DNA of 64,000 nucleotides from Palauibacter sp022826685 (GTDB lineage Bacteria; Gemmatimonadota; Gemmatimonadetes; Palauibacterales; Palauibacteraceae): NCBI RefSeq assembly GCF_965221685.1, contig NZ_OZ244907.1. One strand, 5' to 3'. Positions 26,653 to 34,678 of this stretch are shown here, piece by piece. The notes below the pieces were generated by a model. It did not search any database. It was not told where the DNA came from and saw only the letters and a program-made list of their open reading frames with translations. Every line of letters starts with the position of its first letter. Positions within the stretch are counted from its first letter, which is position 1. A program made the translations under genes and the position numbers.

Positions 26653-28935
26653 TCAGCCGCCGAGGACGTTGAACTGCCGGCTGAACTTGATGATCAGCGA
26701 GCGGCCCTGCGGCCCGTGCAGATCCTGGATCCCCTGGATGTCGTTGTAGACGATGAACAGGCCGGTCCCCGCCGTGTTGAGCCATCCGAAGCGCACGTTG
26801 GCGGAGAAGGTGTCGAGCTGGGTCGAGTACTGGACGAGCGACTGCAGGTAGATCCGCGGCGTGAAGAAGTACCCGAAGTTCACGCCGGCCAGCGTCGCTA
26901 CGTAGTTCCCCTCCTTCAGCGTGAGGTTGTTGTAGTCGAGCCGGATCGACGTGCTGAACGAGGAACCCGGCCGCAGCGTCAGCGTCCCGTTCAGGCTCCG
27001 TCGGGAACCCGACAGAAACGAGCCGATGTTCGCCCCGCTGCGGAAGGACACCTTCGCCGACTCGTTCGTCCAGAAGCGCAGCTGCGTCTCCCACCCGTCG
27101 TATGTCCCCGTGGGCACCGTGAGATCCGAGCCGGGGAACCGGAACGGCTCGTACAGCCCTTCCCGGACCCAGTTCATGCCCGTGTGGGCCTCCATCCCGT
27201 CGTTGAACTCCCAGTGCGTGTCGATGTGGAGCCGCGCCGACTCCTCGAACCCCGGCGTCACCCCCGTCTTGTCGCTCCGGAAGGTGTAGTACGAGGCGTG
27301 CGGGCGGATCTCGCGGAAGGTCTCGGCCGGGTGGATGTTGTACATGAGGAAGAGCTGGTAGTACTGGTGGCCCGTCCGCCGCAGGAAGCCCACCTCGGGG
27401 TTGAAGTTCTCGCCGAAGTGCTGGTACTGGACGTTCCCCCGCCACTTGCGGGTCGTGAGACCGAAGGTCGCGTCGAAGGCCTGGTCCGCCGTCGTCAGGC
27501 CGGGAGTCGCCGTCTTCGCCGTCCACGCCGTCAACGTCCACGCCTCTCCCAGCCCCAGCTGGCCATCCACCGCGTACGTCCGGTTGTAGTCGCCGGAAGC
27601 GCTCCCGTCCCGGTTGATGAAGGCGCCGCCGATCCGCGACCGGTTCGGCAGTTCACGCGCCACGCGGGCGACCGAGTACGCGTTCGCACCCTGGACGCCG
27701 TCGACCCCGTCCGTCCCGATGTGGAGCATCCCGACGTTGAATCCGGCCGCGCGCCCCGACACGCGGGCGCCGCCGGTGATCGGGACCTGCCGGCCGTTGG
27801 CGATCCCGATGCGGCGGCTGAAAAAGAGATCCGCCCCGCCGCCCCCGACTGCGAAGAATCCCGCGTTCTCGAGGAAGAAGGGTCGCTTTTCGGGGAAGAG
27901 CAGACTGAAGCGCGTAAGGTTGACCTGCTGGTCGTCCACCTCCACCTGCGCGAAGTCCGTGTTGTACGTCGCGTCGAGCGTCACGCCCCGCGTCAGCTGG
28001 AGCTTGGCCTCGCCGCCGAACTCGTAATCCTGGTCGAACGCCGTCTGCCCGCCCGCGTAGTCCCGCGCCGTCGAGCCCAGCATATACGGCGTGAAGGAGC
28101 CGAGGCGCCGGAAGGGAGCCTCGAGCCCCGTCAGGTGGCCCGCGTAGTTGAGCCGGTAGAGGTTGAACTCGCGGGGGACCGCGGACCAGAAGGACTCCTC
28201 GTTCCTGCGCCGGATCTGGCGGGAGACGTTGAAGCCCCAGGTCGGGTCGGTCCCGTAGCGGAGCGTGTTGAAGGGAATCCGGAACTCAGCGTACCAACCC
28301 TCGCCGTCGCGGCTCGTCGCGACGTTCCAGGAGCCATCCCAGTTCTTGTTGAAGCCCCCGCCGGCCCCGGACTGCATTCGCCGCTGGGTGTTGAAACCGC
28401 CCCCCAGGAAGAAACCGCCGCCGCGGCCCTCGTTGGCGACCTGTCCGTCGTACTCGATGCCCGCCGGCGTCGTCCCGAACACGAACGCGTTCTGGAAGTC
28501 GTGGTAGGTGTCGAAGGCGAGCAGGACGTGGTCGGCCTCGGAAACCTCCGCGTCCCGGATCCTGTCCCCGGGGATGATCGCCGCCGGATCCTCGTCGAGA
28601 GCCCAGATCCCGACGTAGATGGCCTCGTCGTCGAACACCATCCGCACCTCGGTGCGCTCCGACGCGGGCTGCCCGTCGAACGGCTCGCGCTGGATGAAGT
28701 CCGTCATCACCGGCGCCCCGCTCCAGGCCGCATCGTCCAGGACTCCATCGATGACGGGAGGCTGCCCCGTCCGGACCGCGAGACCTTCCAGCGGAGCGGG
28801 CGGCGCCCCTTCCGGCTGGCCCTGCCCCGGACCGTCCTGCGCGCGCAACTCCGCCGGCGCGAACAGGACGATGAGACAGGCAACCCCGAAGCCGAGTCGA
28901 TGGCCGGGCAGACGTTGGTTTCTTCGGAAGCTCAT
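26653..28935 (-). CDS. Outer-membrane DUF5916 protein with CBM9-like domain
   Basis: A 760-residue secreted protein. A signal peptide (about 1-32, ending AELRAQ) precedes a CBM9-like sandwich (about 50-240; PPVIDGVLDDAAW, VRMVFDDEAIYVGIWA, WYAEFRIPFNTLRYG). A DUF5916 beta-barrel-like region (about 260-760) follows, including the QVNLTRFSLLFPEKRPFFLENAGFF segment. This architecture is common in Bacteroidota and Gemmatimonadota envelopes; the substrate is unknown. The ATG at 28935 has only a weak ribosome site. It is divergent from an HTH regulator 96 bases away and only 3 bases upstream of the arsC start. Confidence 0.85.
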   Translation of the reverse strand: MSFRRNQRLPGHRLGFGVACLIVLFAPAELRAQDGPGQGQPEGAPPAPLEGLAVRTGQPPVIDGVLDDAAWSGAPVMTDFIQREPFDGQPASERTEVRMVFDDEAIYVGIWALDEDPAAIIPGDRIRDAEVSEADHVLLAFDTYHDFQNAFVFGTTPAGIEYDGQVANEGRGGGFFLGGGFNTQRRMQSGAGGGFNKNWDGSWNVATSRDGEGWYAEFRIPFNTLRYGTDPTWGFNVSRQIRRRNEESFWSAVPREFNLYRLNYAGHLTGLEAPFRRLGSFTPYMLGSTARDYAGGQTAFDQDYEFGGEAKLQLTRGVTLDATYNTDFAQVEVDDQQVNLTRFSLLFPEKRPFFLENAGFFAVGGGGADLFFSRRIGIANGRQVPITGGARVSGRAAGFNVGMLHIGTDGVDGVQGANAYSVARVARELPNRSRIGGAFINRDGSASGDYNRTYAVDGQLGLGEAWTLTAWTAKTATPGLTTADQAFDATFGLTTRKWRGNVQYQHFGENFNPEVGFLRRTGHQYYQLFLMYNIHPAETFREIRPHASYYTFRSDKTGVTPGFEESARLHIDTHWEFNDGMEAHTGMNWVREGLYEPFRFPGSDLTVPTGTYDGWETQLRFWTNESAKVSFRSGANIGSFLSGSRRSLNGTLTLRPGSSFSTSIRLDYNNLTLKEGNYVATLAGVNFGYFFTPRIYLQSLVQYSTQLDTFSANVRFGWLNTAGTGLFIVYNDIQGIQDLHGPQGRSLIIKFSRQFNVLGG

Positions 28936-29031
28936 ACGATGAACACCTTGAAGGATGGACCGGCGCGCGTCGAGTCGAGAAACGTAACACGTACCGGCTC
29001 CGGGCGGTTGCAACGGAGGGCCGCTCAACGC

Positions 29032-29724
29032 ATGTTCAGATATATGGACACCGTTCAATCTCGATTGCGGTTTTTCCGTAAAGAGGTTCAGGGCCTGTCA
29101 TTGCGTGATTTTCGCGGCCGCGTCAACGCGGAGCTGTCCGAGCACGCGCGCGTGAGCCTCGGTACGCTCTCGAACTACGAACGGGAGGCCGGCGGGTCCC
29201 CGCGGGCGGGCCCGCGGGCCGAGTTTCTTGCGGCGCTGAAGCGGGCCTTCCCTCCCCTTCGGCTCGAATGGTTGATTCTGGGCGACGGAGAGCCGACGAC
29301 GATCGCCGAGCGGCTCGCCGCGCCCGAGGGCCTCGAGACGAAGGCGGCGGCGTCCACGGAGGAAGCGCCCTCCTTCGCGGCCCGGGTGCTGGCGCGCTAC
29401 CCCGACCTCGAGCTGCTCTCGCCGGAAGCGTCGGCCCTCTTCATGGCCGCGCTGACGCGGCTGGCCATGGGCGAACCGAGGCTCGCGCTGGACGAAGGGG
29501 ACCTGATCGAGTTGGCGGGCGACCTGCGCTGGCTCCTCCTCCTTCCGCCGGGAGCGTGGGGGTTTCGCCACGCGCCGCCCTACCGGGCGTTCTCCGACTA
29601 CGCCGTCGCGATGCTGCACGCGCTGAGCCGGCTCATGCCCGAGAGCGGGGAGGGCGATCCGATTGCGGACCACCCGGCCTCGATTCTCCCCCGGCTGCGC
29701 CGATTTCGGACGGTCGGCTTCTAG
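29032..29724 (+). CDS. HTH-type (XRE-like) transcriptional regulator
   Basis: A 230-residue protein. The first 85 residues look like an XRE-type helix-turn-helix: LSLRDFRGRVN, then VSLGTLSNYEREAGG and EWLILGDG, a phrase typical of phage-repressor-like regulators. The rest is helical with no named domain and ends ILPRLRRFRTVGF. Two ATGs are possible (29032 or 29044); a GGAGGG site precedes the first. A much longer frame covers the opposite-strand gene and is a shadow. Because it diverges from the DUF5916-arsC-mobA unit it may control that unit, which is inference. Confidence 0.72.
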   Translation: MFRYMDTVQSRLRFFRKEVQGLSLRDFRGRVNAELSEHARVSLGTLSNYEREAGGSPRAGPRAEFLAALKRAFPPLRLEWLILGDGEPTTIAERLAAPEGLETKAAASTEEAPSFAARVLARYPDLELLSPEASALFMAALTRLAMGEPRLALDEGDLIELAGDLRWLLLLPPGAWGFRHAPPYRAFSDYAVAMLHALSRLMPESGEGDPIADHPASILPRLRRFRTVGF

Positions 29725-29901
29725 GACGCCGCGGCAGGGCTTCGGCCACGGGGTGCCAGCCGCGGGAAGGGCGCGTAGATTCCTCGCCGGGTCTTCGTCG
29801 CGGTTGGGGCGGGGAGGTTGCGGAAGGCGAAGGCGGAGTCGTGGCGAGTCTCCCGAGCCCGGAGACCCGGCACTCCACTCTTCCTGAATACCTGGACATA
29901 C

Positions 29902-32070
29902 ATGGCAACCCCGATCGACCAGACTGACGACCTGGAGCGCGCGCTCAGCGCCCTCGCCCGCCCGGAATGGCGGGATCTCCAGGCCGAGGACCTCCTCGCG
30001 ATGTATCGCGTGATGTACACGTCGAGGACGATCGACGACCGCGAAATCGCGATGAAGCGGCAGAACCGCATCTTCTTCCAGATCTCCGGCGCTGGACACG
30101 AGGCGCTCCTCGTCGCGGCGGGACGCGCGCTCAAACCGGGCCACGACTGGTTCTTCACCTACTACCGCGACCGCGCGCTCTGCCTCGAACTCGGCATGTC
30201 GCCCTACGAGATGTTCTTGGGCGCGGTCGGGGCGGAGGAGGATCCATCGACGGGCGGACGGCAGATGCCAGCGCACTTCGGTTCCCGGGCGCTGCACATC
30301 GTCACGCCTTCGAGTCCGACGGGCACGCAGTTCAACCAGGCGGTGGGGTGCGCCGAGGGTATCGCTCGCGCCCGGACCGCCGGCCTCGACGACCTCGATG
30401 CGGTCGCCCCGCACGTGGAGTCGGATGAGATCGTGCTCGTGTGCACGGGCGACGGCACGACCTCGGAAGGAGAGTTCTGGGAGGCGATGAACACGGCCTC
30501 CAACCTGCAGCTTCCCATCCTCTTCCTCGTGGAGGACAACGGGTACGCGATCTCCGTGCCGGTGGAGGTCAACACCGCCGGAGGCAGCATCTCGAGTCTC
30601 GTGCGGAACTTCCCGAATCTCCACGTCGAAGAGGTCGATGGAACGGATCCGCTCGAGAGCTATGTCGTCATGCGGCGGGCGGCGCGATACGTGCGGTCCG
30701 GTCGGGGTCCGGCGCTCGTTCACGCACAGGTCACCCGGCCCTACAGCCACTCGATGTCCGACGATGAGCGGCTCTACAAGTCCGACAGCGAGCGGGAACT
30801 CGAATCCACGCGCGACCCGCTCGTCACCTTCGCCGATTACATCGTTCGGGAAGGCGTGATCGAGGCCGACGCGCTCGAATCGCTCAAGGCGGAGATCAAG
30901 GCCGACGTCGCCGACGCCGCGGATCGGGCCATGGCCCGCCCGCAGCCGGCCCCCGAGACCGTCTACGCCCACGTGTACTCGCACGATGTCGACCCCACGT
31001 CGAGCGCCTTCGAGACGGAGGCACGGCCCGACCCCGAGGGGAAGCCGAAGACGATGGTCGACCTGCTCAACGCCTGCCTCCGCGACGAGATGCGGCGCGA
31101 TCCGCGGATCGTGGTGTTCGGGCAGGATGTGGCGGACGCGAGCCGCGAGGAGCTCCTCGATGAGGTCAAGGGCAAGGGCGGCGTCTTCAAGGTGACGCAC
31201 GGCCTGCAGCGCGAGTTCGGATCGCTTCGCGTATACAACGCGCCCCTCGCGGAGGCGAACATCGTCGGACGCGCCGTGGGTCTCGCCGTGCGCGGGCTGA
31301 AGCCGGTGGCCGAGGTCCAGTTCTTCGACTACATCTGGCCGGCCTACCACCAGTTCCGGAACGAGGTCGCGACCTTCCGCTGGCGCTCCGCTGGACGCTG
31401 GAAGTGCCCCCTCGTCATCCGGACGACGTACGGGGGCTACATTTCGGGCGGCGCGATGTACCATTCGCAGACGGGCGCCTCGCTCTTCACGCACACGCCC
31501 GGCATGCACGTGATCTGCCCGTCGAACGCAGAGGACGCGAACGGGCTCCTGCGGACCGCGATCCGGTGCGACGACCCGGTGCTCTTCCTCGAGCACAAGC
31601 ACCTGTACCGGCAGACGTACAACAAGGGGATCTATCCGGGTCCCGAGTACATGATCCCGTTCGGCAAGGCCGCGCTCGTCTCGGAGGGGAACGACCTCAC
31701 GATCGTCACGTACGGCGCGATGGTGGAGCGCACGCGCAAGGCGCTCGCGAAGCTGGACCGCGCGGGAGAGCCGGTGCGCGCGGACCTGCTCGACCTGCGG
31801 TCGCTGAACCCGGTCGACATGGATGCCATCCGCCGCTCCGTGATGAAGACGAACCGCGTGCTCGTGGCCTACGAGGACGCAAAATCATGGGGCTACGGGG
31901 CGGAGATCTCGGCCCGCCTCGCCGATGAACTGTTCGAGTGGCTCGACGCGCCGATCCGGCGCATCACCTCGACGGACACCTTCATCGGCTACGCGCCCTC
32001 GCTCGAACACGCGTCCCTGCCGCAGGTCGACGACATCGCCGAAGCGATCGTGGAACTCGCCACCTGGTAA
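29902..32070 (+). CDS. Fused alpha-beta E1 of branched-chain 2-oxoacid dehydrogenase
   Basis: A 722-residue fusion. Residues about 1-360 are the alpha part: a thiamine-diphosphate site (GDGTTSEGEFWEAMN...EDNGYAIS) and phosphorylation-loop-like RPYSHSMSDDE. Residues about 385-722 are the beta part (FGQDVADASREEL, NAPLAEANIVGRAVG, GGYISGGAMYHSQ, CPSNAEDANGLL). E1 decarboxylates 2-oxoisovalerate, 2-oxoisocaproate or related acids and acylates the E2 lipoyl arm. The single-chain form is known in Bacteroidota and relatives. No E2 for it is adjacent, so E2 is elsewhere; the lpdA at 39 kb could supply E3. A weak ribosome site precedes the ATG. Pyruvate as substrate is less likely because a separate PDH set exists. 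Confidence 0.88.
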   Translation: MATPIDQTDDLERALSALARPEWRDLQAEDLLAMYRVMYTSRTIDDREIAMKRQNRIFFQISGAGHEALLVAAGRALKPGHDWFFTYYRDRALCLELGMSPYEMFLGAVGAEEDPSTGGRQMPAHFGSRALHIVTPSSPTGTQFNQAVGCAEGIARARTAGLDDLDAVAPHVESDEIVLVCTGDGTTSEGEFWEAMNTASNLQLPILFLVEDNGYAISVPVEVNTAGGSISSLVRNFPNLHVEEVDGTDPLESYVVMRRAARYVRSGRGPALVHAQVTRPYSHSMSDDERLYKSDSERELESTRDPLVTFADYIVREGVIEADALESLKAEIKADVADAADRAMARPQPAPETVYAHVYSHDVDPTSSAFETEARPDPEGKPKTMVDLLNACLRDEMRRDPRIVVFGQDVADASREELLDEVKGKGGVFKVTHGLQREFGSLRVYNAPLAEANIVGRAVGLAVRGLKPVAEVQFFDYIWPAYHQFRNEVATFRWRSAGRWKCPLVIRTTYGGYISGGAMYHSQTGASLFTHTPGMHVICPSNAEDANGLLRTAIRCDDPVLFLEHKHLYRQTYNKGIYPGPEYMIPFGKAALVSEGNDLTIVTYGAMVERTRKALAKLDRAGEPVRADLLDLRSLNPVDMDAIRRSVMKTNRVLVAYEDAKSWGYGAEISARLADELFEWLDAPIRRITSTDTFIGYAPSLEHASLPQVDDIAEAIVELATW

Positions 32071-32122
32071 AGCCCCCCGCGGAAACCGGGCTTCGGGTTC
32101 CCGGGAGCCCGGGTCCCTGGCC

Positions 32123-33076
32123 TCATGGTCCCCCCTCGGGGGTCGCGGGCGGTCCTCCCGACCGGAGCTCTTCGAGCGCTTCCAGGCTGCGAGGCCAGTC
32201 CTTCCCCAGCAGCCGGGAGAGGGCCCGATCCGCGAGCACCTTCCCGCCGGTCTGGCAGGCGGCGCAGTAGTTCGTTTCGTTGTCCGCGTATCGGATCCGC
32301 TGCACCGGAGCCGCGCAGTCCGGACACGGCCGCCCGTACTTCCCGTGCACCGCCATCCCGTCGTGGAACGCGGTCACCTTCTCCGGGAACTTCCCCGCCA
32401 GCTCGTCGCGCAGCCGGCAGGTCCACTCCTCGAGCGTGCGGCGCGTGGCGTCATGGAGTCGGCCGATCTCCTCGCCGTCGAGCCGGCTCGTCCACTTGAT
32501 CGGGGACAGCTTCGCCCGGTACAGGATCTCGTCGGAGTACGCGTTTCCGATGCCGGAGAAGAGCCGGGGGTCCGTGAGCGCGCGCTTGAGCGTGTGGTTG
32601 CGGGCCGTAAGCGTCTCGCGGAAGACGGCCGCGTCCGCGGTCAGGGGGTCGATGCCGCCGGGGTCGTGCCGGGCGAGGGCCTCCGCGCCCTTCACGACGT
32701 GGAGCGACGCCCGCTTCTTCGTCCCGGCCTCCGTGAGAAGGAGGCTCCCGTCGGCGAAGTCGAAGGCCGCGAGACCGAGCCGCCGCGGGATTTTCACGCC
32801 GGGATCCCGCCACCGGAGCCGCCCCGCGATCATGAGGTGGAGGACGAGCCACAGCTCCGGTTCGTCTTCCCGGTCATCCGGGGGGGCGAGTCCGATCGCG
32901 ATACGCTTCCCCAGCCGCCGCAGCGCCACGACCTCGCGTCCGTGCGAATCCGCCAGGGGTGGGTCGACGCTCCGGAGCAGGAAGGGACTGCCGAGCCGCA
33001 CCCGCTCCAGCGTACGTCCGAGGACGCGCGCTTCCAGCCCTTCCAGGTAGACGGTGATGTCGGGGAGTTCGGGCAT
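32123..33076 (-). CDS. Formamidopyrimidine-DNA glycosylase / endonuclease VIII family
   Basis: A 317-residue base-excision repair glycosylase. The N terminus MPELPD supplies the catalytic Pro2-Glu3; the H2TH region includes FSGIGNAYSDEILYRAKL, and the C-terminal zinc finger has CPDC and CAAC pairs. FPG-type enzymes remove oxidised purines and cleave at abasic sites. It is longer than E. coli MutM (about 269) and has an unusual RIRYADNETNYC finger and a 30-residue tail, so it may belong to the Fpg/Nei subgroup with altered specificity. It is convergent with the E1 gene. Confidence 0.9.
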   Translation of the reverse strand: MPELPDITVYLEGLEARVLGRTLERVRLGSPFLLRSVDPPLADSHGREVVALRRLGKRIAIGLAPPDDREDEPELWLVLHLMIAGRLRWRDPGVKIPRRLGLAAFDFADGSLLLTEAGTKKRASLHVVKGAEALARHDPGGIDPLTADAAVFRETLTARNHTLKRALTDPRLFSGIGNAYSDEILYRAKLSPIKWTSRLDGEEIGRLHDATRRTLEEWTCRLRDELAGKFPEKVTAFHDGMAVHGKYGRPCPDCAAPVQRIRYADNETNYCAACQTGGKVLADRALSRLLGKDWPRSLEALEELRSGGPPATPEGGP

Positions 33077-33121
33077 CGGTGCGGTCCGGCGGGGAAACGC
33101 TAGCCTAGTGGCGACACAACA

Positions 33122-34273
33122 TCAGGTGCCGCCGTCGGAGCCGGATGCGTGGCCGTGGCCGTGGACGGCTTCGTTCGGTTTCTCGAGGGTGTTGCGAAGG
33201 TCCTGGACGTAGTCCGGGTGCTCGCGGCTGAACGCGGGCCAGTCCCCATTCGCGGCGATGATGATGCCGCCGATCGCGCCCATCGCACCGTCCGGCGCCG
33301 GGTGCCCCAGCGGGTTCGAGTACTGGACGGAGATGCGGTAGACGTGGTCCTTCCGGATCCGCACGCCCCCGCGCCACCAGAGCCGGCTCGTGGCCACGCC
33401 GACGGTGCGGCCTCCGCCGTCCACCTCGGGCCCCGTCTCCCAGATCACCTTGTCCGCCGTGACATCCTCGAGCCGAATCCAGTCCCCGTAGTCGTGCAGG
33501 TGCCCTCCGATGCCGAGGATCCGCCCGTCCACGGCGGGACTGCCCTCCCAGCTCATCCCGTGAGTCCCGGGCGGGAGCGGAAACTCCTTCTCACCGACGG
33601 GACCCATCACGTCGAGATAGAAGGGATAGACGTCCACGGGCGCGACGAGGCCCGGATCCTCGAACGGCGTGTACGGAAGCCGGATGTGCAGGAAGGCCTC
33701 GTCGTGCGACGCGTCGGGGAGCGGGGCGAACATCGCGCTCACGAGGACCCGGGTGCCCGGCGCGAGCGGATAGCCCAGCACGCCCGGCAGCAGCTCGCTC
33801 TTCGTTTCGCGGCCCGCGGCGAGGATCCGTCGCGGGACCGCGGAGAAGAGTTCGCGGTTGTCGGGGTCGATGACGTTTACGTGATGGAGGAGGCGGTCGG
33901 GGAGCGGGTTGCCGTCGCCGTCCCTCATCCGCCACGAGAAACCGTGCATCCAGCCCGCGACCGGCAACTCCGCGAGTTGCACCTGGGGCCGGAGGTGCGG
34001 GCCGCCGGCCGGCAGGGAGACGGGGCCGAGGACGATCTCGAACGCACGATCGGCCGCGTGCACCCGCACGTCGATGAGCGGACTCGCGGCGGGCAGGCGC
34101 GGCGCGACCGGGTCGCCGGCATGCGCCGAAGCTTCGTGTGCGTGTTCCTGCGCGGCGGAGACGTGTTCCTGCGCGGCGGAGACGTGTTCCTGCGCGGTGG
34201 AGGCGTGCGGCGACAGCAGGAGGCCGAGGCTCACCAGGTGCGGCGCAGGGCCGCGCGGACACCGGTTCCACAT
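33122..34273 (-). CDS. Secreted candidate type II copper monooxygenase-like protein
   Basis: A 383-residue protein with a signal peptide (about 1-28, ASTAQEH) and then three copies of AQEHVSA. His pairs resemble peptidylglycine/dopamine hydroxylases: H130-H131 (LLHHVNVID), H196 (FLHIRLP), H258-x-H260 (GGHLHDYG) and M331 (DGAMGA). Those spacings (66, 62, 73) are close to the HH/H and HxH/Met copper sets of rat PHM as I remember them (65, 70, 72). A His/Gly-rich C terminus (HGHGHAS) could bind metal. No named family was recognised, so the copper enzyme idea is inference; a non-catalytic metal-binding role or Nod19-like protein is possible. Confidence 0.45.
   Translation of the reverse strand: MWNRCPRGPAPHLVSLGLLLSPHASTAQEHVSAAQEHVSAAQEHAHEASAHAGDPVAPRLPAASPLIDVRVHAADRAFEIVLGPVSLPAGGPHLRPQVQLAELPVAGWMHGFSWRMRDGDGNPLPDRLLHHVNVIDPDNRELFSAVPRRILAAGRETKSELLPGVLGYPLAPGTRVLVSAMFAPLPDASHDEAFLHIRLPYTPFEDPGLVAPVDVYPFYLDVMGPVGEKEFPLPPGTHGMSWEGSPAVDGRILGIGGHLHDYGDWIRLEDVTADKVIWETGPEVDGGGRTVGVATSRLWWRGGVRIRKDHVYRISVQYSNPLGHPAPDGAMGAIGGIIIAANGDWPAFSREHPDYVQDLRNTLEKPNEAVHGHGHASGSDGGT
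34141..34203 (-). repeat. Three 21-bp tandem repeats coding AQEHVSA
   Basis: Three 21-base units occur back to back at 34141-34161, 34162-34182 and 34183-34203; the first two are identical and the third has two changes. They code for AQEHVSA repeats just after the signal peptide of the copper-monooxygenase-like protein. Copy number could vary by slippage without breaking frame. Confidence 0.85.
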
Positions 34274-34307
34274 CGCAGTGGCTCGCCTCAGGGGTCGGAC
34301 CCGGGGA

Positions 34308-34556
34308 TCAGTCCGGCGGCGGAACGTCGAAGTAGGTGTAGTTCTTCGCGGTGAAGGCCTCGTACTGCTCCGGCACCTCGTCGTCCGGATAGATGGCCTC
34401 CACGGGGCACTCGGGCACGCACGCACCGCAGTCGATGCACTCCTCGGGATGGATGTAGTACTGATCCTCTCCCTGGTAGATGCAGTCGACGGGGCACACG
34501 TCCACGCAGGATGCATCCTGCTCGCTCATGCATGGTTCGGTGATGATGTAGGTCAT
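34308..34556 (-). CDS. fdxA: 7Fe-type ferredoxin
   Basis: An 82-residue ferredoxin with the pattern of Azotobacter-type 7Fe proteins: MTYIITEPCMSEQDASCVDVCPVDCIY, followed by CIDCGACVPECPVEAIY. Cysteine spacing supports one 3Fe-4S and one 4Fe-4S cluster. It starts at the ATG at 34556; a longer frame upstream is in the intergenic region. It is divergent from lipA, an iron-sulfur radical enzyme that needs reducing power, so it could be the donor; this is context only. Confidence 0.93.
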   Translation of the reverse strand: MTYIITEPCMSEQDASCVDVCPVDCIYQGEDQYYIHPEECIDCGACVPECPVEAIYPDDEVPEQYEAFTAKNYTYFDVPPPD

Positions 34557-34628
34557 GCGCGGGAACATACCGGGGGTCCGAAGGCTGAGCAATTCCGCAA
34601 CGCCGCCCGCCGGAGGGGGCGCATCGGG

Positions 34629-34657
34629 TTGGTCCGTCGCGCAACAGCCGGTATCTT
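34629..34657 (+). promoter_or_regulatory. Candidate sigma70-like promoter for the lipA-pdh operon
   Basis: TTGGTC (34629-34634) and TATCTT (34652-34657) are separated by 17 bases, upstream of lipA. The match to consensus is moderate and untested. Confidence 0.3.
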
Positions 34658-34678
34658 GGAGGGTTCCGGGCGGACGGC

